A DNA stretch of 64,000 nucleotides, taken from the NCBI GenBank assembly GCA_965279125.1, contig CBDIHL010000036.1, positions 1-64,000 on the forward strand. The letters are read 5' to 3'. The notes beneath the pieces are model-generated. The model was not told where the DNA came from, ran no database searches, and saw only the letters and a program-made list of their open reading frames with translations. Below, in pieces: positions 44,510 to 52,933 of the stretch (positions within the stretch are counted from its first letter, which is position 1; each line of letters begins with the position of its first letter). The position numbers were made by a program, and so were the translations under genes. The DNA is from Dinoroseobacter sp965279125 (GTDB lineage: Bacteria; Pseudomonadota; Alphaproteobacteria; Rhodobacterales; Rhodobacteraceae).

Positions 44510-45571
44510 TTAGTCCTCATCGGTTTCCTCATCGTCGACATATGTCAGAAGTTTGGTTTTCTGAAGTTCCTCCCGGTAGTCTTGAATTAGACTGCGCAGA
44601 TCAACCACAGTCTTAGCCAATTCATCCGTGAACTCACCCGAATCTTCATCAAGTTCAGGCGGTAACACAAAATCGATATCACCACCTTCTTCCGCGAACT
44701 TGATGTGACGGTCCACTGCCTTTTCAAGTTTCGCGATTTCTTCCGGCTTCGAATTTGGCACGATTTCTTGAACAGCCTGCACGATCAGCGCTTTGCCTTC
44801 GTCACGACGATCACTCTCTTGCTTCTTTAAATCTGCTTCGATCGTCTGTGACATCATTCGAGAACGCCGTAGTTCCTCGCGCTTTAGCTGGAAATCTAGG
44901 TAGTCATTGGCGATCAAAGCAATGTGTTTTGAGATGGTAGCAAGTATTTTCGTAACAATTGGTGTCGCGCTAAGCGTATATATTATTGACCCATTTTGCG
45001 CTCCGACGACTGCCACATCCTCAGACTTTTCACCTGCAACAGCTGTGACACCACCAATAATTAGCTCCCAGTCAGTTGCGGTCTTCTTCCAATCTCGGAC
45101 GTTTCTAATCGATGCATCTTCTTTAAAAATTACATTGAATACATACGGTGTAGGGGCATCTGCGATGTTGACATCGCGAAAGCCTACTCTATCCGCCGCC
45201 GCCTTAAATTCCCCTAACATACGCTTGGCTTCTTCGAGTTTCTGCTGGCCAGCTTGGACAGATTGAAATGTTGTTGCTGGATCATATGTCGTTGATCGTA
45301 CGCGATTGTAGATCCAAGCCTTCCCTTGTTTGCCGACGAGTTTTGCGACTTCCATTTCCTCCAGAACTTTAACCTGTAGGGCTGAAAGCTGAGTTGTTTG
45401 CATCTCTGCCAATGAACGCGCCAGCTGCTTTAAAGGTTCTGAAACGGGTTGTTGGGACGGCTGCTGAGAGTTGTTTTGCAACACGCTAACCAAGGCAGAG
45501 AACTTAGGCATGACTTCGACCAAGTTGTCGTCCAACCAATTCGACAATTGAACAACCTGTGAAACTTCCAT
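44510..45571 (-). CDS. orphan protein with long C-terminal coiled coil, unknown function
   Basis: The 353-residue protein has a Gln/Ser-rich linker (~32-45), a helical region, then a beta-rich middle (YVFNVIFKEDASIRNVRDWKKTATDWELIIGG; NGSIIYTLSATPIVTKILATI) leading into a hydrophobic helix and a long charged coiled coil (~230-270), ending in an acidic tail. The middle pattern recalls an unnamed, widely scattered family of large unknown proteins. The gene is clearly AT-richer than everything around it and has its own AT-rich terminator, so recent acquisition is likely. No secretion signal is seen. Confidence 0.75.
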   Translation of the reverse strand: MEVSQVVQLSNWLDDNLVEVMPKFSALVSVLQNNSQQPSQQPVSEPLKQLARSLAEMQTTQLSALQVKVLEEMEVAKLVGKQGKAWIYNRVRSTTYDPATTFQSVQAGQQKLEEAKRMLGEFKAAADRVGFRDVNIADAPTPYVFNVIFKEDASIRNVRDWKKTATDWELIIGGVTAVAGEKSEDVAVVGAQNGSIIYTLSATPIVTKILATISKHIALIANDYLDFQLKREELRRSRMMSQTIEADLKKQESDRRDEGKALIVQAVQEIVPNSKPEEIAKLEKAVDRHIKFAEEGGDIDFVLPPELDEDSGEFTDELAKTVVDLRSLIQDYREELQKTKLLTYVDDEETDED

Positions 45572-45855
45572 GTCATGTTACTCCGAATGGATTACTACAT
45601 TTTAAGAACGTATAGGGAACTTAGGGCGAAATTACCATACAACTTTCCGGATAGTCTCGGAGAAGTTCGAAAGCAGATTTAAGCTCGCATTCTAGTGCTG
45701 TCGATTGCGATGTTTGGGTGCTTCCTGCTTCTGCGATTATCGTCGTCCAACTAGTTCATTCACACCCCCCATCACCTCCCCGTGACCCCTCCTATCCAAA
45801 CCGCCCCGAACCCGTCATCCTCCGGCCAACCCAGCCAGCCCGGAGACCGCCCGCT
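45572..45855. other. intergenic region, AT-rich then C-rich
   Basis: The first ~190 bases share the AT-rich composition of the orphan gene and probably hold its promoter; the rest is C-rich like the DUF3179 gene. No gene, tRNA or clear promoter is seen. The compositional border near 45760 may mark the edge of an insertion. Confidence 0.4.
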
Positions 45856-46842
45856 ATGAAACACCTCGCTCTCACACTCGCCGCCCTCCTCGTCGCCATC
45901 CCCGCAACGGCCCAAGACTTCGGCACCGCCCCTACGCATTGGTCCTCCGCCTTCCCCCTCACGGATTTCGAGCAAACCACCGTCCATTTCACCGAGATCC
46001 AGACCGTCATCGGCCGCGACCAGATCCCGGCGATCCACGATGTCTCCTACCTGCCGACCTCGGACGAAACCCGCCTCGACCCGCGCGAACCGGTTCTGAC
46101 GCTCGAGATCGAGGGCACGGAACCGCGCGCCTATCCCATCCGCTACCTCATGTTCCACGAGATCGCCAATGACGTGGTCGGCGGCGTCCCCGTGGCTGTC
46201 ACCTACTGCCCATTGTGCAATTCCGGCATGGTCTTCGACCGCCGGGTGGGCGACCAGACGATCAGTTTTGGCGTGTCGGGCAAGCTGCGCAAATCGGATA
46301 TGGTGATGTATGACCTGGAGACAGAGAGCTTCTGGCAGCAGGCCGTGGGCGAGGGGATCGTGGGGCAGTTTGCCGGGACCGAGCTGACGCAACTGCCCGC
46401 CTGGATGGAAAGCTGGGCGGAGTTTTCGGAGCGCAATCCGGGTGGCCTTGTGATGGACGCGCCGCGCCGCCTCGGCCAATACGGGCGCAATCCCTATGTC
46501 GGCTATGACAGCCAGGATCGGCCTTACGCGCAATTCTACAACGGCGAAAACCCGCCGCATGACATTCCCGCCCTGATGCGGGTGGTGCGTGTGGGCGAGG
46601 CCGCGTGGCCGATCAGCCGGTTTGAGGAGGCCGCTGAGGTGGTCGAGAACGGCGTGCGGATCACGTGGCGCGCGGGGCAGGCGAGCGCGATGGATACGGG
46701 CGTGATCGCCGAGGGCCGCGATGTGGGCACGATCCGGGTGTTTGATGCGCAGACGGGCGAGAACCTGCCGCATGATGTGATCTTCGCCTTCGCGTTTCAT
46801 GCGTTCTGGCCGGAGGGCGACTGGATGCTCGGGGGCGGTTAG
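45856..46842 (+). CDS. secreted DUF3179 protein
   Basis: The product is 328 residues from ATG 45856, with a signal peptide (ends ATAQ|DFGTA). The DUF3179 signature is TYCPLCNSGMVFDRRV, with two cysteines, followed by FGVSGKLRKSDMVMYDLETESFWQQ. The function of the family is unknown; the Cys pair and Asp/His residues suggest metal or heme binding, which is inference. It is probably periplasmic. Confidence 0.85.
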   Translation: MKHLALTLAALLVAIPATAQDFGTAPTHWSSAFPLTDFEQTTVHFTEIQTVIGRDQIPAIHDVSYLPTSDETRLDPREPVLTLEIEGTEPRAYPIRYLMFHEIANDVVGGVPVAVTYCPLCNSGMVFDRRVGDQTISFGVSGKLRKSDMVMYDLETESFWQQAVGEGIVGQFAGTELTQLPAWMESWAEFSERNPGGLVMDAPRRLGQYGRNPYVGYDSQDRPYAQFYNGENPPHDIPALMRVVRVGEAAWPISRFEEAAEVVENGVRITWRAGQASAMDTGVIAEGRDVGTIRVFDAQTGENLPHDVIFAFAFHAFWPEGDWMLGGG

Positions 46843-46858
46843 GCGGTCGGGCGGGGAG

Positions 46859-47317
46859 CTAATCCACCGCTGCAGGTTGCCAGACGAGGCGCACATCCGG
46901 CTCAAGCTGCTCATTGCTTGCGCCATTGGTCTGCTCGACCTCGGCAAATCCATGCGCGGCGTAGAACTGGCGCGCCGCCAGATTGCGCTGGAACGTCCAA
47001 AGGTGCAGGGTGCTATTGGCCGCTTGCGCCTTATGGAGCAGCAAGGTGCCGATACCAAGGCGCAGGAGATCTGGCGCGATATAGAGGTGCTCTAACCAGC
47101 CCTCATGCGTGGCGTTGAATCCGACGACGTTCTGCTCGATTTGCGCCACGACGACGCTCTGCTGGGGCAACACGTTGGTTCTAAAGTGCTTCAGATCTGC
47201 GGTGCGGGTATGGAGAACCGGCAGCCATGGCATTGAGACGGCCAGGGATGTGCGGTGTATATCGACAATCAGATCGACATCATCGGGGCGGGCAGGGCGC
47301 AGGTGCGCTGCGGTCAT
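46859..47317 (-). CDS. GNAT-family N-acetyltransferase
   Basis: The product is 152 residues from ATG 47317. It begins HLRPARPDDVDLIVDIHRTS, has the acetyl-CoA loop region LYIAPDLLRLGIGTLLLHKAQ (the usual RxxGxG is RLGIG) and ends with NLAARQFYAAHGF, all typical of GNAT enzymes. The substrate is unknown. A longer frame to 47401 overlaps the palindrome of the divergent small gene and is less likely. Confidence 0.85.
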   Translation of the reverse strand: MTAAHLRPARPDDVDLIVDIHRTSLAVSMPWLPVLHTRTADLKHFRTNVLPQQSVVVAQIEQNVVGFNATHEGWLEHLYIAPDLLRLGIGTLLLHKAQAANSTLHLWTFQRNLAARQFYAAHGFAEVEQTNGASNEQLEPDVRLVWQPAAVD

Positions 47318-47393
47318 AATGGCGGCTATCTTTCGTGAAACTCCGAGCGTTCGCAGTAACTTAGATATGCGCAACACTTCGTTAAGGCGAATC

Positions 47394-47408
47394 CCTAACA
47401 ATGTTAGG
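47394..47408. promoter_or_regulatory. CCTAACAATGTTAGG palindrome (copy 1)
   Basis: A 15-base palindrome overlapping the first possible ATG of the small gene at 47401. The surrounding 21 bases match the copy at 59228 with one difference. Confidence 0.6.
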
Positions 47409-47412
47409 CATG

Positions 47413-47649
47413 AAACATGAAGTCTTTTTCCCGCAGAGCCTTCGAGGCAAACCCTTCCTCGAACAACTATTCGACGCCAAGGCCGTACAGAAAGGAGGGC
47501 TCGTGCGCAGATCGGTAATTTCCGTTGAAAAAGAATGCGGTAAGCAAGCGCTCCTCGAAGAGGTGAAGCGCCGCCGGTTCCATATGATCGAGTGCGGGGG
47601 GCAGTTTGTCATCATCTGCAACACCGGCAGGCTCCAGACGTATTGCTGA
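47413..47649 (+). CDS. small conserved Rhodobacterales protein, unknown function
   Basis: The product is about 78 residues if started at the ATG in GCATGAAACATG (47410-47418); an ATG at 47401 is also possible. The sequence FLEQLFDAKAVQKGGLVRRS...ALLEEVKRRRFHMIECGGQFVIICN matches my memory of a small family in Rhodobacterales that is often misannotated as phosphoribosylanthranilate isomerase. True function is unknown. The palindrome at its 5' end may control it. Confidence 0.65.
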   Translation, partial: KHEVFFPQSLRGKPFLEQLFDAKAVQKGGLVRRSVISVEKECGKQALLEEVKRRRFHMIECGGQFVIICNTGRLQTYC

Positions 47650-47661
47650 AAGGTTAACACA

Positions 47662-47696
47662 CCTAATAATGTTAGGCGTGTTAAGGATGCGTTAAC
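47662..47696 (+). promoter_or_regulatory. composite element: palindrome plus CtrA-like site (copy A)
   Basis: CCTAATAATGTTAGG (47662-47676), four bases, then TTAA-GGATGCG-TTAAC (47681-47696). The second half matches the CtrA consensus. The same layout recurs at 59228. Confidence 0.6.
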
Positions 47697-48263
47697 TTCT
47701 TCTCTATCCTTTTGAAAATATGTTCATTTTTTGACACGTACCTGGAAATAGGCTGTGGCGGTTGGCTCTACTTCGGAGGAAGGGCAACCAGATCGCCCAT
47801 CTCGAGGCGGTGCATGGTGCCGCTTGCAACTTCGCGTGACGACGCTCAACCCTCGACGCTGTATGGCGGGGTTCAGCCCGCCAATCATTCTTACGCACCA
47901 CACAATGCCACCCCCAAGAACAAAAGTGGCCGGCCCGACCCCCAGGGACCGGACCGACCGTTCTCGAGGTACAGCCTCGTATCGCCGCGCGCTTGGAGGT
48001 GTCCGTGGCATGTCAGGACGAGGGCCTAACCGCCAACACGCAGCGAAGGTATTTTGGTCCACTCGGGTGTAGGACCAGCCCCAACAACCTGCCAAACCAA
48101 CCCCGATCCCAACAAGTGCCAAATCGAAGATTTGCACCGTGACAGCTGGTTATCCACAACATATTGTGCTCGTAGCGCCAAGCCGCCCCTTTGCGCAACT
48201 TCCGGGTCGCGCCGCAAGCCCCGGAGGCGTACTCCTCAAGCACCCCAACTCGGAAGCCTAGAG
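47697..48263. other. long intergenic region without a convincing gene
   Basis: About 570 bases. Frames on both strands exist here but lack codon bias and known motifs. Several hairpins are present, including GGTTG...CAACC near 47760-47790, GGCGGG/CCCGCC (47865-47882) and the 48116 palindrome. A single DnaA-type box (TTATCCACA, 48150) occurs. A non-coding RNA started from the CtrA-like site at 47681 is possible, but tmRNA, RNase P RNA and SRP RNA signatures were not found. Confidence 0.4.
48116..48137. repeat. short palindrome related to the GTGCCAA hairpins
   Basis: GTGC-CAAATC-GAA-GATTTG-CAC with one unpaired base. It shares the GTGCCAA start with the repeat at 10622. Confidence 0.5.
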
Positions 48264-49178
48264 ATGCCCACAATGTCCCGCACCGCTTGGAGCCTCCTGC
48301 TTCTCCTCTCCCTCCTCTGGGGCGGGTCGTTTTTCTTTATCGCCATCGCCGTGCAGGACCTGCCGACCTTCACAATCGTCTGGCTCCGCGTCGCCCTGGC
48401 AAGCCTCGTCCTCTGGGCCGTCATCGCCCTCACAGGTCAACGCATCGTATGGAACCGCCCCGTCATCATCGCCTGCATCGGCATGGGGATCCTCAACAAC
48501 GCGATCCCGTTCTCGTTCATCATCTACGGCCAAGCCAGCATCCCCTCGGGCCTCGCCAGCATCCTCAACGCCACGACGCCGCTCTTCACCGTCGTCGCGA
48601 CGCACCTCCTCACCACCGACAAACTCGACCGCGCCAAGATCATCGGCGTCTCGCTCGGCATCGCGGGTGTTGCGGTGCTCGTCGGCCCTGATGTTCTGGG
48701 CGCGGGCGCTCCGGTCATCGCACAGCTTGCGGTGCTTGCGGGTGCGCTCAGTTACGGCCTCGGCGGGGTCTGGTCGCGGCGTTTCAAGGGGCTCGACCTT
48801 CCCGCCATCGCCATCGCGGCAGGCCAGCTCACCGCATCCACCCTCTTGATGTTCCCGCTCATGCTGATCATTGACCAACCGTGGCAGATCGCGGCCCCCG
48901 GCACCTCCGCCATCCTCGCCGTCCTCGGCCTTGCCACCATCTCCACGGCACTCGCCTATATCCTGTTCTTCCGCATCCTCGATCTGGCAGGGCCCACCAA
49001 TGTCAGCCTCGTCACCTTCCTGATCCCGGTTTCGGCCACGCTGCTCGGCTGGGCGTTTCTGTCCGAGCGTCTCGGCCTCGGCGAGCTGATCGGAGCGCTC
49101 CTCATCGGCGCTGGCCTTGCCGCAATGGACGGCCGCCTCTTGCCATGGCTGAAAGGGCGCGCGACACATAAGACATGA
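48264..49178 (+). CDS. EamA-family (DMT superfamily) exporter
   Basis: The 304-residue protein has ten hydrophobic helices in two EamA repeats (LLLLSLLWGGSFFFIAIAV at the start of repeat 1; LAGALSYGLGGVWSRRF at repeat 2). Such transporters export amino acids, nucleobases or other metabolites; the substrate is unknown. Start may be 48264 or 48273. ATGA overlap with the next EamA gene indicates one operon. Confidence 0.88.
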   Translation: MPTMSRTAWSLLLLLSLLWGGSFFFIAIAVQDLPTFTIVWLRVALASLVLWAVIALTGQRIVWNRPVIIACIGMGILNNAIPFSFIIYGQASIPSGLASILNATTPLFTVVATHLLTTDKLDRAKIIGVSLGIAGVAVLVGPDVLGAGAPVIAQLAVLAGALSYGLGGVWSRRFKGLDLPAIAIAAGQLTASTLLMFPLMLIIDQPWQIAAPGTSAILAVLGLATISTALAYILFFRILDLAGPTNVSLVTFLIPVSATLLGWAFLSERLGLGELIGALLIGAGLAAMDGRLLPWLKGRATHKT

Positions 49179-50101
49179 GCCACCATGACCGCCCCGTCCT
49201 CGGCATCCTTCTGATGCTGGGCTTTTGCATCCTCGCGCCCCTCGGCGACGGGCTGGCAAAAGTCGCGGGCGCGCTTGTCCCGCTCGGGATGCTGATCCTT
49301 GTGCGGTTCGGCACCCAGTTCATCCTGCTCGCCCCCATCGTCGCCTTCCGCGGCCTAGAATGGCGCTACCAAGGCCGCGTCCTCACCCTCGTCATCCTCC
49401 GCACGCTGCTGCACATCCTCGGCATCGGCGCGATGTTCCTGTCGCTGCGCTACCTGCCGCTCGCCGAGGCCATCGCCATCGCCTTCGTCATGCCCTTTAT
49501 CATGCTGCTGCTCGGGAAATTCGTGCTCGGCGAAGAGGTCGGCCCGCGCCGCCTGATCGCCTGCTGCGTCGGATTTATCGGCACGCTGATGGTGGTCCAA
49601 CCGACCTTCGCCGCCGTCGGCCCGCCCGCTTTGCTGCCCTTGCTGGTGGCGGTGGTCTTTGCGCTGTTCATGCTGGTGACCCGCCAGATCGCGCGCGAAA
49701 GCGATCCCATCGCCTTGCAAGCGGTCTCCGGTGCGATCGCCACGACGATCTTGCTGATCGGGATGGGCCTCTGGGGGGCGACCGAGGGCGATCTGGCGCT
49801 CAGCATCCCCCCACGCGAAACGTGGGCATTGCTCGCGGCCATCGGCGTGATCGGCACTTGCGCGCATCTTCTGATGACGTGGAGCTTGCGGTTCGCCCCC
49901 TCGGCCACCCTCGCGCCGATGCAGTATCTTGAGATCCCCTTTGCCACGATTATCGGCTGGGTTCTGTTCCGCGATCTGCCCAATGGCCTCGCCGCCGCAG
50001 GCATCGCCGTGACCATCGCGACGGGCCTCTATATCGTCTACCGCGAGCAGATCACCGCCCGCGCAGCCCGCACCTTGCCTGCCGAGCCTGTCGATCCGTG
50101 A
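49175..50101 (+). CDS. EamA-family (DMT superfamily) exporter
   Basis: The 308-residue protein has ten predicted helices in two EamA repeats (GILLMLGFCILAPLGDGLAKV; LLPLLVAVVFALFMLVTRQIAR). It is coupled to the upstream EamA gene by ATGA and to the next acetyltransferase gene by GTGA. A paired exporter acting on one or two related substrates is possible. Confidence 0.88.
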   Translation: MSHHDRPVLGILLMLGFCILAPLGDGLAKVAGALVPLGMLILVRFGTQFILLAPIVAFRGLEWRYQGRVLTLVILRTLLHILGIGAMFLSLRYLPLAEAIAIAFVMPFIMLLLGKFVLGEEVGPRRLIACCVGFIGTLMVVQPTFAAVGPPALLPLLVAVVFALFMLVTRQIARESDPIALQAVSGAIATTILLIGMGLWGATEGDLALSIPPRETWALLAAIGVIGTCAHLLMTWSLRFAPSATLAPMQYLEIPFATIIGWVLFRDLPNGLAAAGIAVTIATGLYIVYREQITARAARTLPAEPVDP

Positions 50102-50613
50102 CCCCCATCGCACCCCCCGAGACCCCTCAAGACTGGGACGACACCCGCGCGCTTTGCACGGCCTATCTCGACCACCTCGCCGCCGCCGATCCCGACGCGG
50201 CCAAGGTGCTCGCGGCGAACTATCCGGCGGAGGCCCGCGCGAACCTGATGGCCGATCTGCCGAGGCTCCACACCCCTCCAGACGGCCTCTGTCTGCTCGC
50301 GCGCGCCGCCCAAGGCCGCCCGATTGGCACCGGAGGCTATGTCCAGCTCAGCCCCAAAACCGCCGAGCTGAAACGCGTCTATGTCATGCCCGAGGGTCAG
50401 GGCAGGGGCCTTGGCCGCGCGCTCGTCGAGGCGCTGATCAAGGGCGCGCGGGGTGCCGGATACGACACACTCGTCCTCGACACCATGCACTTTCTGACGC
50501 CTGCGATCCGCCTCTACCAAGACCTAGGCTTTACCGAGCGCGCGGGCTACCATCCCAGTCACGCCGATCTCGGCCCCCTCGTGCGCTGCTTTGAGAAAGA
50601 CCTGACCAAATGA
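50098..50613 (+). CDS. GNAT-family N-acetyltransferase
   Basis: The 171-residue protein starts at GTG 50098. The acetyl-CoA binding loop RVYVMPEGQGRGLGRALVEALIKGARGAGYDTLVLDT is a clear GNAT motif (QGRGLG). It lies in a four-gene run with overlapping ends (two exporters, this enzyme, a cupin), so it may modify a compound that the exporters handle; this is inference. Confidence 0.88.
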   Translation: MTPIAPPETPQDWDDTRALCTAYLDHLAAADPDAAKVLAANYPAEARANLMADLPRLHTPPDGLCLLARAAQGRPIGTGGYVQLSPKTAELKRVYVMPEGQGRGLGRALVEALIKGARGAGYDTLVLDTMHFLTPAIRLYQDLGFTERAGYHPSHADLGPLVRCFEKDLTK

Positions 50614-51041
50614 GCTTCACCGCCGACGAGATCATCGCCAAACTCAACCTAGCGCCTCATCCCGAGGGCGGCTTCTACCGCCAGACCTGGATTGCCGAGG
50701 CCGAGGCAGGAGCGCGCCCCGCAGGCACCGCGATCTATTTCCTGCTGCGCGATGGCGGGGCGAGCCATTGGCATAAAGTCGATGCGACCGAGATTTGGTT
50801 CTACCACGCAGGCGCGCCCCTCGTGCTGAGCCTCTCGGAAACCGACCAAGGCCCCGCGCAAGACTTGACGCTCTCCGGCGATCTTGCGACTGGCGCGGCC
50901 CAAGGCATAGTGCCCAAGGACTGGTGGCAAGCCGCGCGCACCACGGGCGACTGGACCCTCGTCAGCTGCACCGTCACCCCGGCGTTTCAGTTCGAGGGGT
51001 TCACCCTCGCGCCCCCCGATTTCGACATCCCGAGGGCGTAG
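50610..51041 (+). CDS. cupin of the DUF985 family
   Basis: The 143-residue single-domain cupin opens KLNLAPHPEGGFYRQTW and contains HWHKVDATEIWFYHAGAPL, a metal-binding cupin pattern. The reaction is unknown. It overlaps the acetyltransferase stop by four bases and is followed at once by the desaturase gene. Confidence 0.88.
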   Translation: MSFTADEIIAKLNLAPHPEGGFYRQTWIAEAEAGARPAGTAIYFLLRDGGASHWHKVDATEIWFYHAGAPLVLSLSETDQGPAQDLTLSGDLATGAAQGIVPKDWWQAARTTGDWTLVSCTVTPAFQFEGFTLAPPDFDIPRA

Positions 51042-51043
51042 GT

Positions 51044-51934
51044 TTGAACCACAAAACTTTCCTGTCCCAGATGGACCCCGAGACACGCTACGCGCTAACC
51101 GTGCGCCACCCTTGGGCGGGCTACGCGCATCTGGCATGCCATGTCGGCGCGATCCTTCTGACGGGCGGCCTCATCGCGCTGCAAGTTCCGTTCTGGGGGC
51201 TTTTGCTGCCCATTCAAGGCCTGCTGCTGGTGTTCCTCTTTACCCTCAGCCACGAATGCACCCACCGCACCCCGTTCCCGTCAGACCGCGCCTGCGACCT
51301 CGTCGGCCACGGGGTTGGCCTCGTGCTGCTCTTGCCGTTTCACTGGTTCCGAGCCTTCCACTTGGTCCACCACCGCTACACGAACATCCCCGGCCAAGAC
51401 CCTGAATTAGAAGGCGGAAAGCCCGAGACAGGACGCGCATGGATCTGGCATGTCAGCGGCATTCCCATCTGGACTTCCCAGATCAAGACCCTGCTGACCC
51501 TCGCCTTCGGACGGCTGGAGGCCCCCTATATTTCCGAGCGCAACCGCCCCAAGATGGAGGCCGAAGCGCGCATCCTGCTGGTCCTCTACACCTGCGCTGC
51601 GATCACACTGGTGGCCTCGCCGCTGCTGTTGTGGGTCTGGATCGTGCCCTTGATCCTTGGGCAACCGTTCCTGCGCCTCTACCTGCTGGCCGAGCATGGC
51701 GAGTGTCCGTTCGTCGAGGATATGTTCCTCAACACCCGCACCACGTTCACGACCCGCGCGGTGCGGCTTTTGGCGTGGAACATGCCCTATCATGCCGAGC
51801 ATCACACTTATCCGATGGTTCCGTTTCATGCGCTGCCGAGGCTGCATAAGCTGATGCAGGCGCATCTGGGGGTGACGGCTGAGGGGTATGGGGCGTTTAC
51901 GAGAGGGTATCTTTCGCGGTTGAGGTCGGAGTGA
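51044..51934 (+). CDS. fatty acid desaturase-like membrane di-iron protein
   Basis: The product is 296 residues if started at TTG 51044, just after the cupin stop; this gives the common opening (M)NHKTFLSQMDPETRYAL. ATG 51071 is the alternative. Three histidine boxes bind two irons: HECTHR, HLVHHRY and HAEHH. Four or more membrane helices are present. It may introduce a double bond or hydroxyl into a lipid. Confidence 0.87.
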   Translation: MNHKTFLSQMDPETRYALTVRHPWAGYAHLACHVGAILLTGGLIALQVPFWGLLLPIQGLLLVFLFTLSHECTHRTPFPSDRACDLVGHGVGLVLLLPFHWFRAFHLVHHRYTNIPGQDPELEGGKPETGRAWIWHVSGIPIWTSQIKTLLTLAFGRLEAPYISERNRPKMEAEARILLVLYTCAAITLVASPLLLWVWIVPLILGQPFLRLYLLAEHGECPFVEDMFLNTRTTFTTRAVRLLAWNMPYHAEHHTYPMVPFHALPRLHKLMQAHLGVTAEGYGAFTRGYLSRLRSE

Positions 51935-51957
51935 GTATTTGAGGCAAGAAAAAGATG
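51933..51957 (+). repeat. gene-tail motif after the desaturase gene
   Basis: TGAGTATTTGAGGCAAGAAA, where TGA is the desaturase stop. It matches the motifs after pgk and the EamA gene ending at 63450. Confidence 0.6.
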
Positions 51958-52018
51958 TGATCGCAGCGATCTGAAATCGCGATTGGTCATTGCGCTAAAA
52001 GGGGCGTAAGCGGGTCAG

Positions 52019-52933
52019 ATGAGTACCGATACCGCCCCCTCCACACCCAAGAACGAAGACACCGGCGCAGGCCTCGCCTTTGCGCTGGGCGCCTACATCT
52101 TTTGGGGCTTCCTGCCGCTCTATATGAAGATGCTCGCCCATATCCCGGCCCCTGAGATCATCGCCCACCGGGTCGTGTGGTCCGTGCCGATCGCGGGCGT
52201 CGTGCTGATCCTGCTGCGCCGTACCGACGATCTGAAAGCCGCGCTGCGCACCCCGCGTGTGATGGCGATGGGGCTTTTGACCGCGTCGCTCGTGTCGTTC
52301 AACTGGGGCGTTTATGTCTGGGCGATCAGCAATGACCGGGCGCTGGATGCGGCTTTGGGCTACTATATCAACCCGCTCTTTAGCGTGGCGCTTGGCGCGT
52401 TGATCCTGAAAGAGAGCCTGTCGCGCGCCCAACTCGTTGCCATTGCGCTGGCCACTGCGGCGGTCGGGGTGCTGACATGGGAGACGGGAAGCCTGCCCAT
52501 TGTCGCCCTCGCCTTGACGATTTCATGGGGAATCTATGCGTTCTTCCGCAAGACCTTGCCCGTGGGTGCGAACCAAGGCTTCATGCTGGAGGTGCTGATC
52601 CTGACCCCCTTCGCGCTGGCCTATATGGCGTGGCTCTGGGGGACCGGGCAGGCGTATTTCTTGGCCGATGTTCCGACCGACACATGGCTTCTGCTCGGCT
52701 GCGGCGTCGTCACTGCCGGACCACTTTTGCTTTACGCCAATGGCGCGAAATTGCTGCGCCTGTCGACCATCGGCATCCTGCAATATATCGCACCCACGAT
52801 GATCTTCCTGATCGCGGTTTTCGTGTTCGACGAGCCGTTCAGCCTGACCAAAGCCGTGGCCTTTGCGCTGATCTGGGCGGCACTCGTTATCTACTCAACC
52901 TCAATGGTGCGTCAGATGCGGAAACGCGGCTGA
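52019..52933 (+). CDS. rarD: RarD-type EamA transporter
   Basis: The 304-residue protein has ten helices and the RarD opening GAYIFWGFLPLYMKMLAHIPAPEIIAHRVVWSVP. A substrate is not established for RarD proteins. The 3' end overlaps the convergent anmK gene by 47 bases, so readthrough could give antisense pairing. Confidence 0.9.
   Translation: MSTDTAPSTPKNEDTGAGLAFALGAYIFWGFLPLYMKMLAHIPAPEIIAHRVVWSVPIAGVVLILLRRTDDLKAALRTPRVMAMGLLTASLVSFNWGVYVWAISNDRALDAALGYYINPLFSVALGALILKESLSRAQLVAIALATAAVGVLTWETGSLPIVALALTISWGIYAFFRKTLPVGANQGFMLEVLILTPFALAYMAWLWGTGQAYFLADVPTDTWLLLGCGVVTAGPLLLYANGAKLLRLSTIGILQYIAPTMIFLIAVFVFDEPFSLTKAVAFALIWAALVIYSTSMVRQMRKRG

Noticed and set aside
47760..48060. Possible tmRNA, RNase P RNA or SRP RNA
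   Set aside because: The expected T-arm, conserved RNase P core and SRP GGAA motifs were not found on either strand.
47724..48137. Frames on both strands in the 570-base gap
   Set aside because: Neither strand shows codon bias, ribosome-binding sites or known motifs.
48150..48158. TTATCCACA, a perfect DnaA box
   Set aside because: A single box without a cluster, AT-rich unwinding region or dnaA/parAB neighbours does not support an origin.
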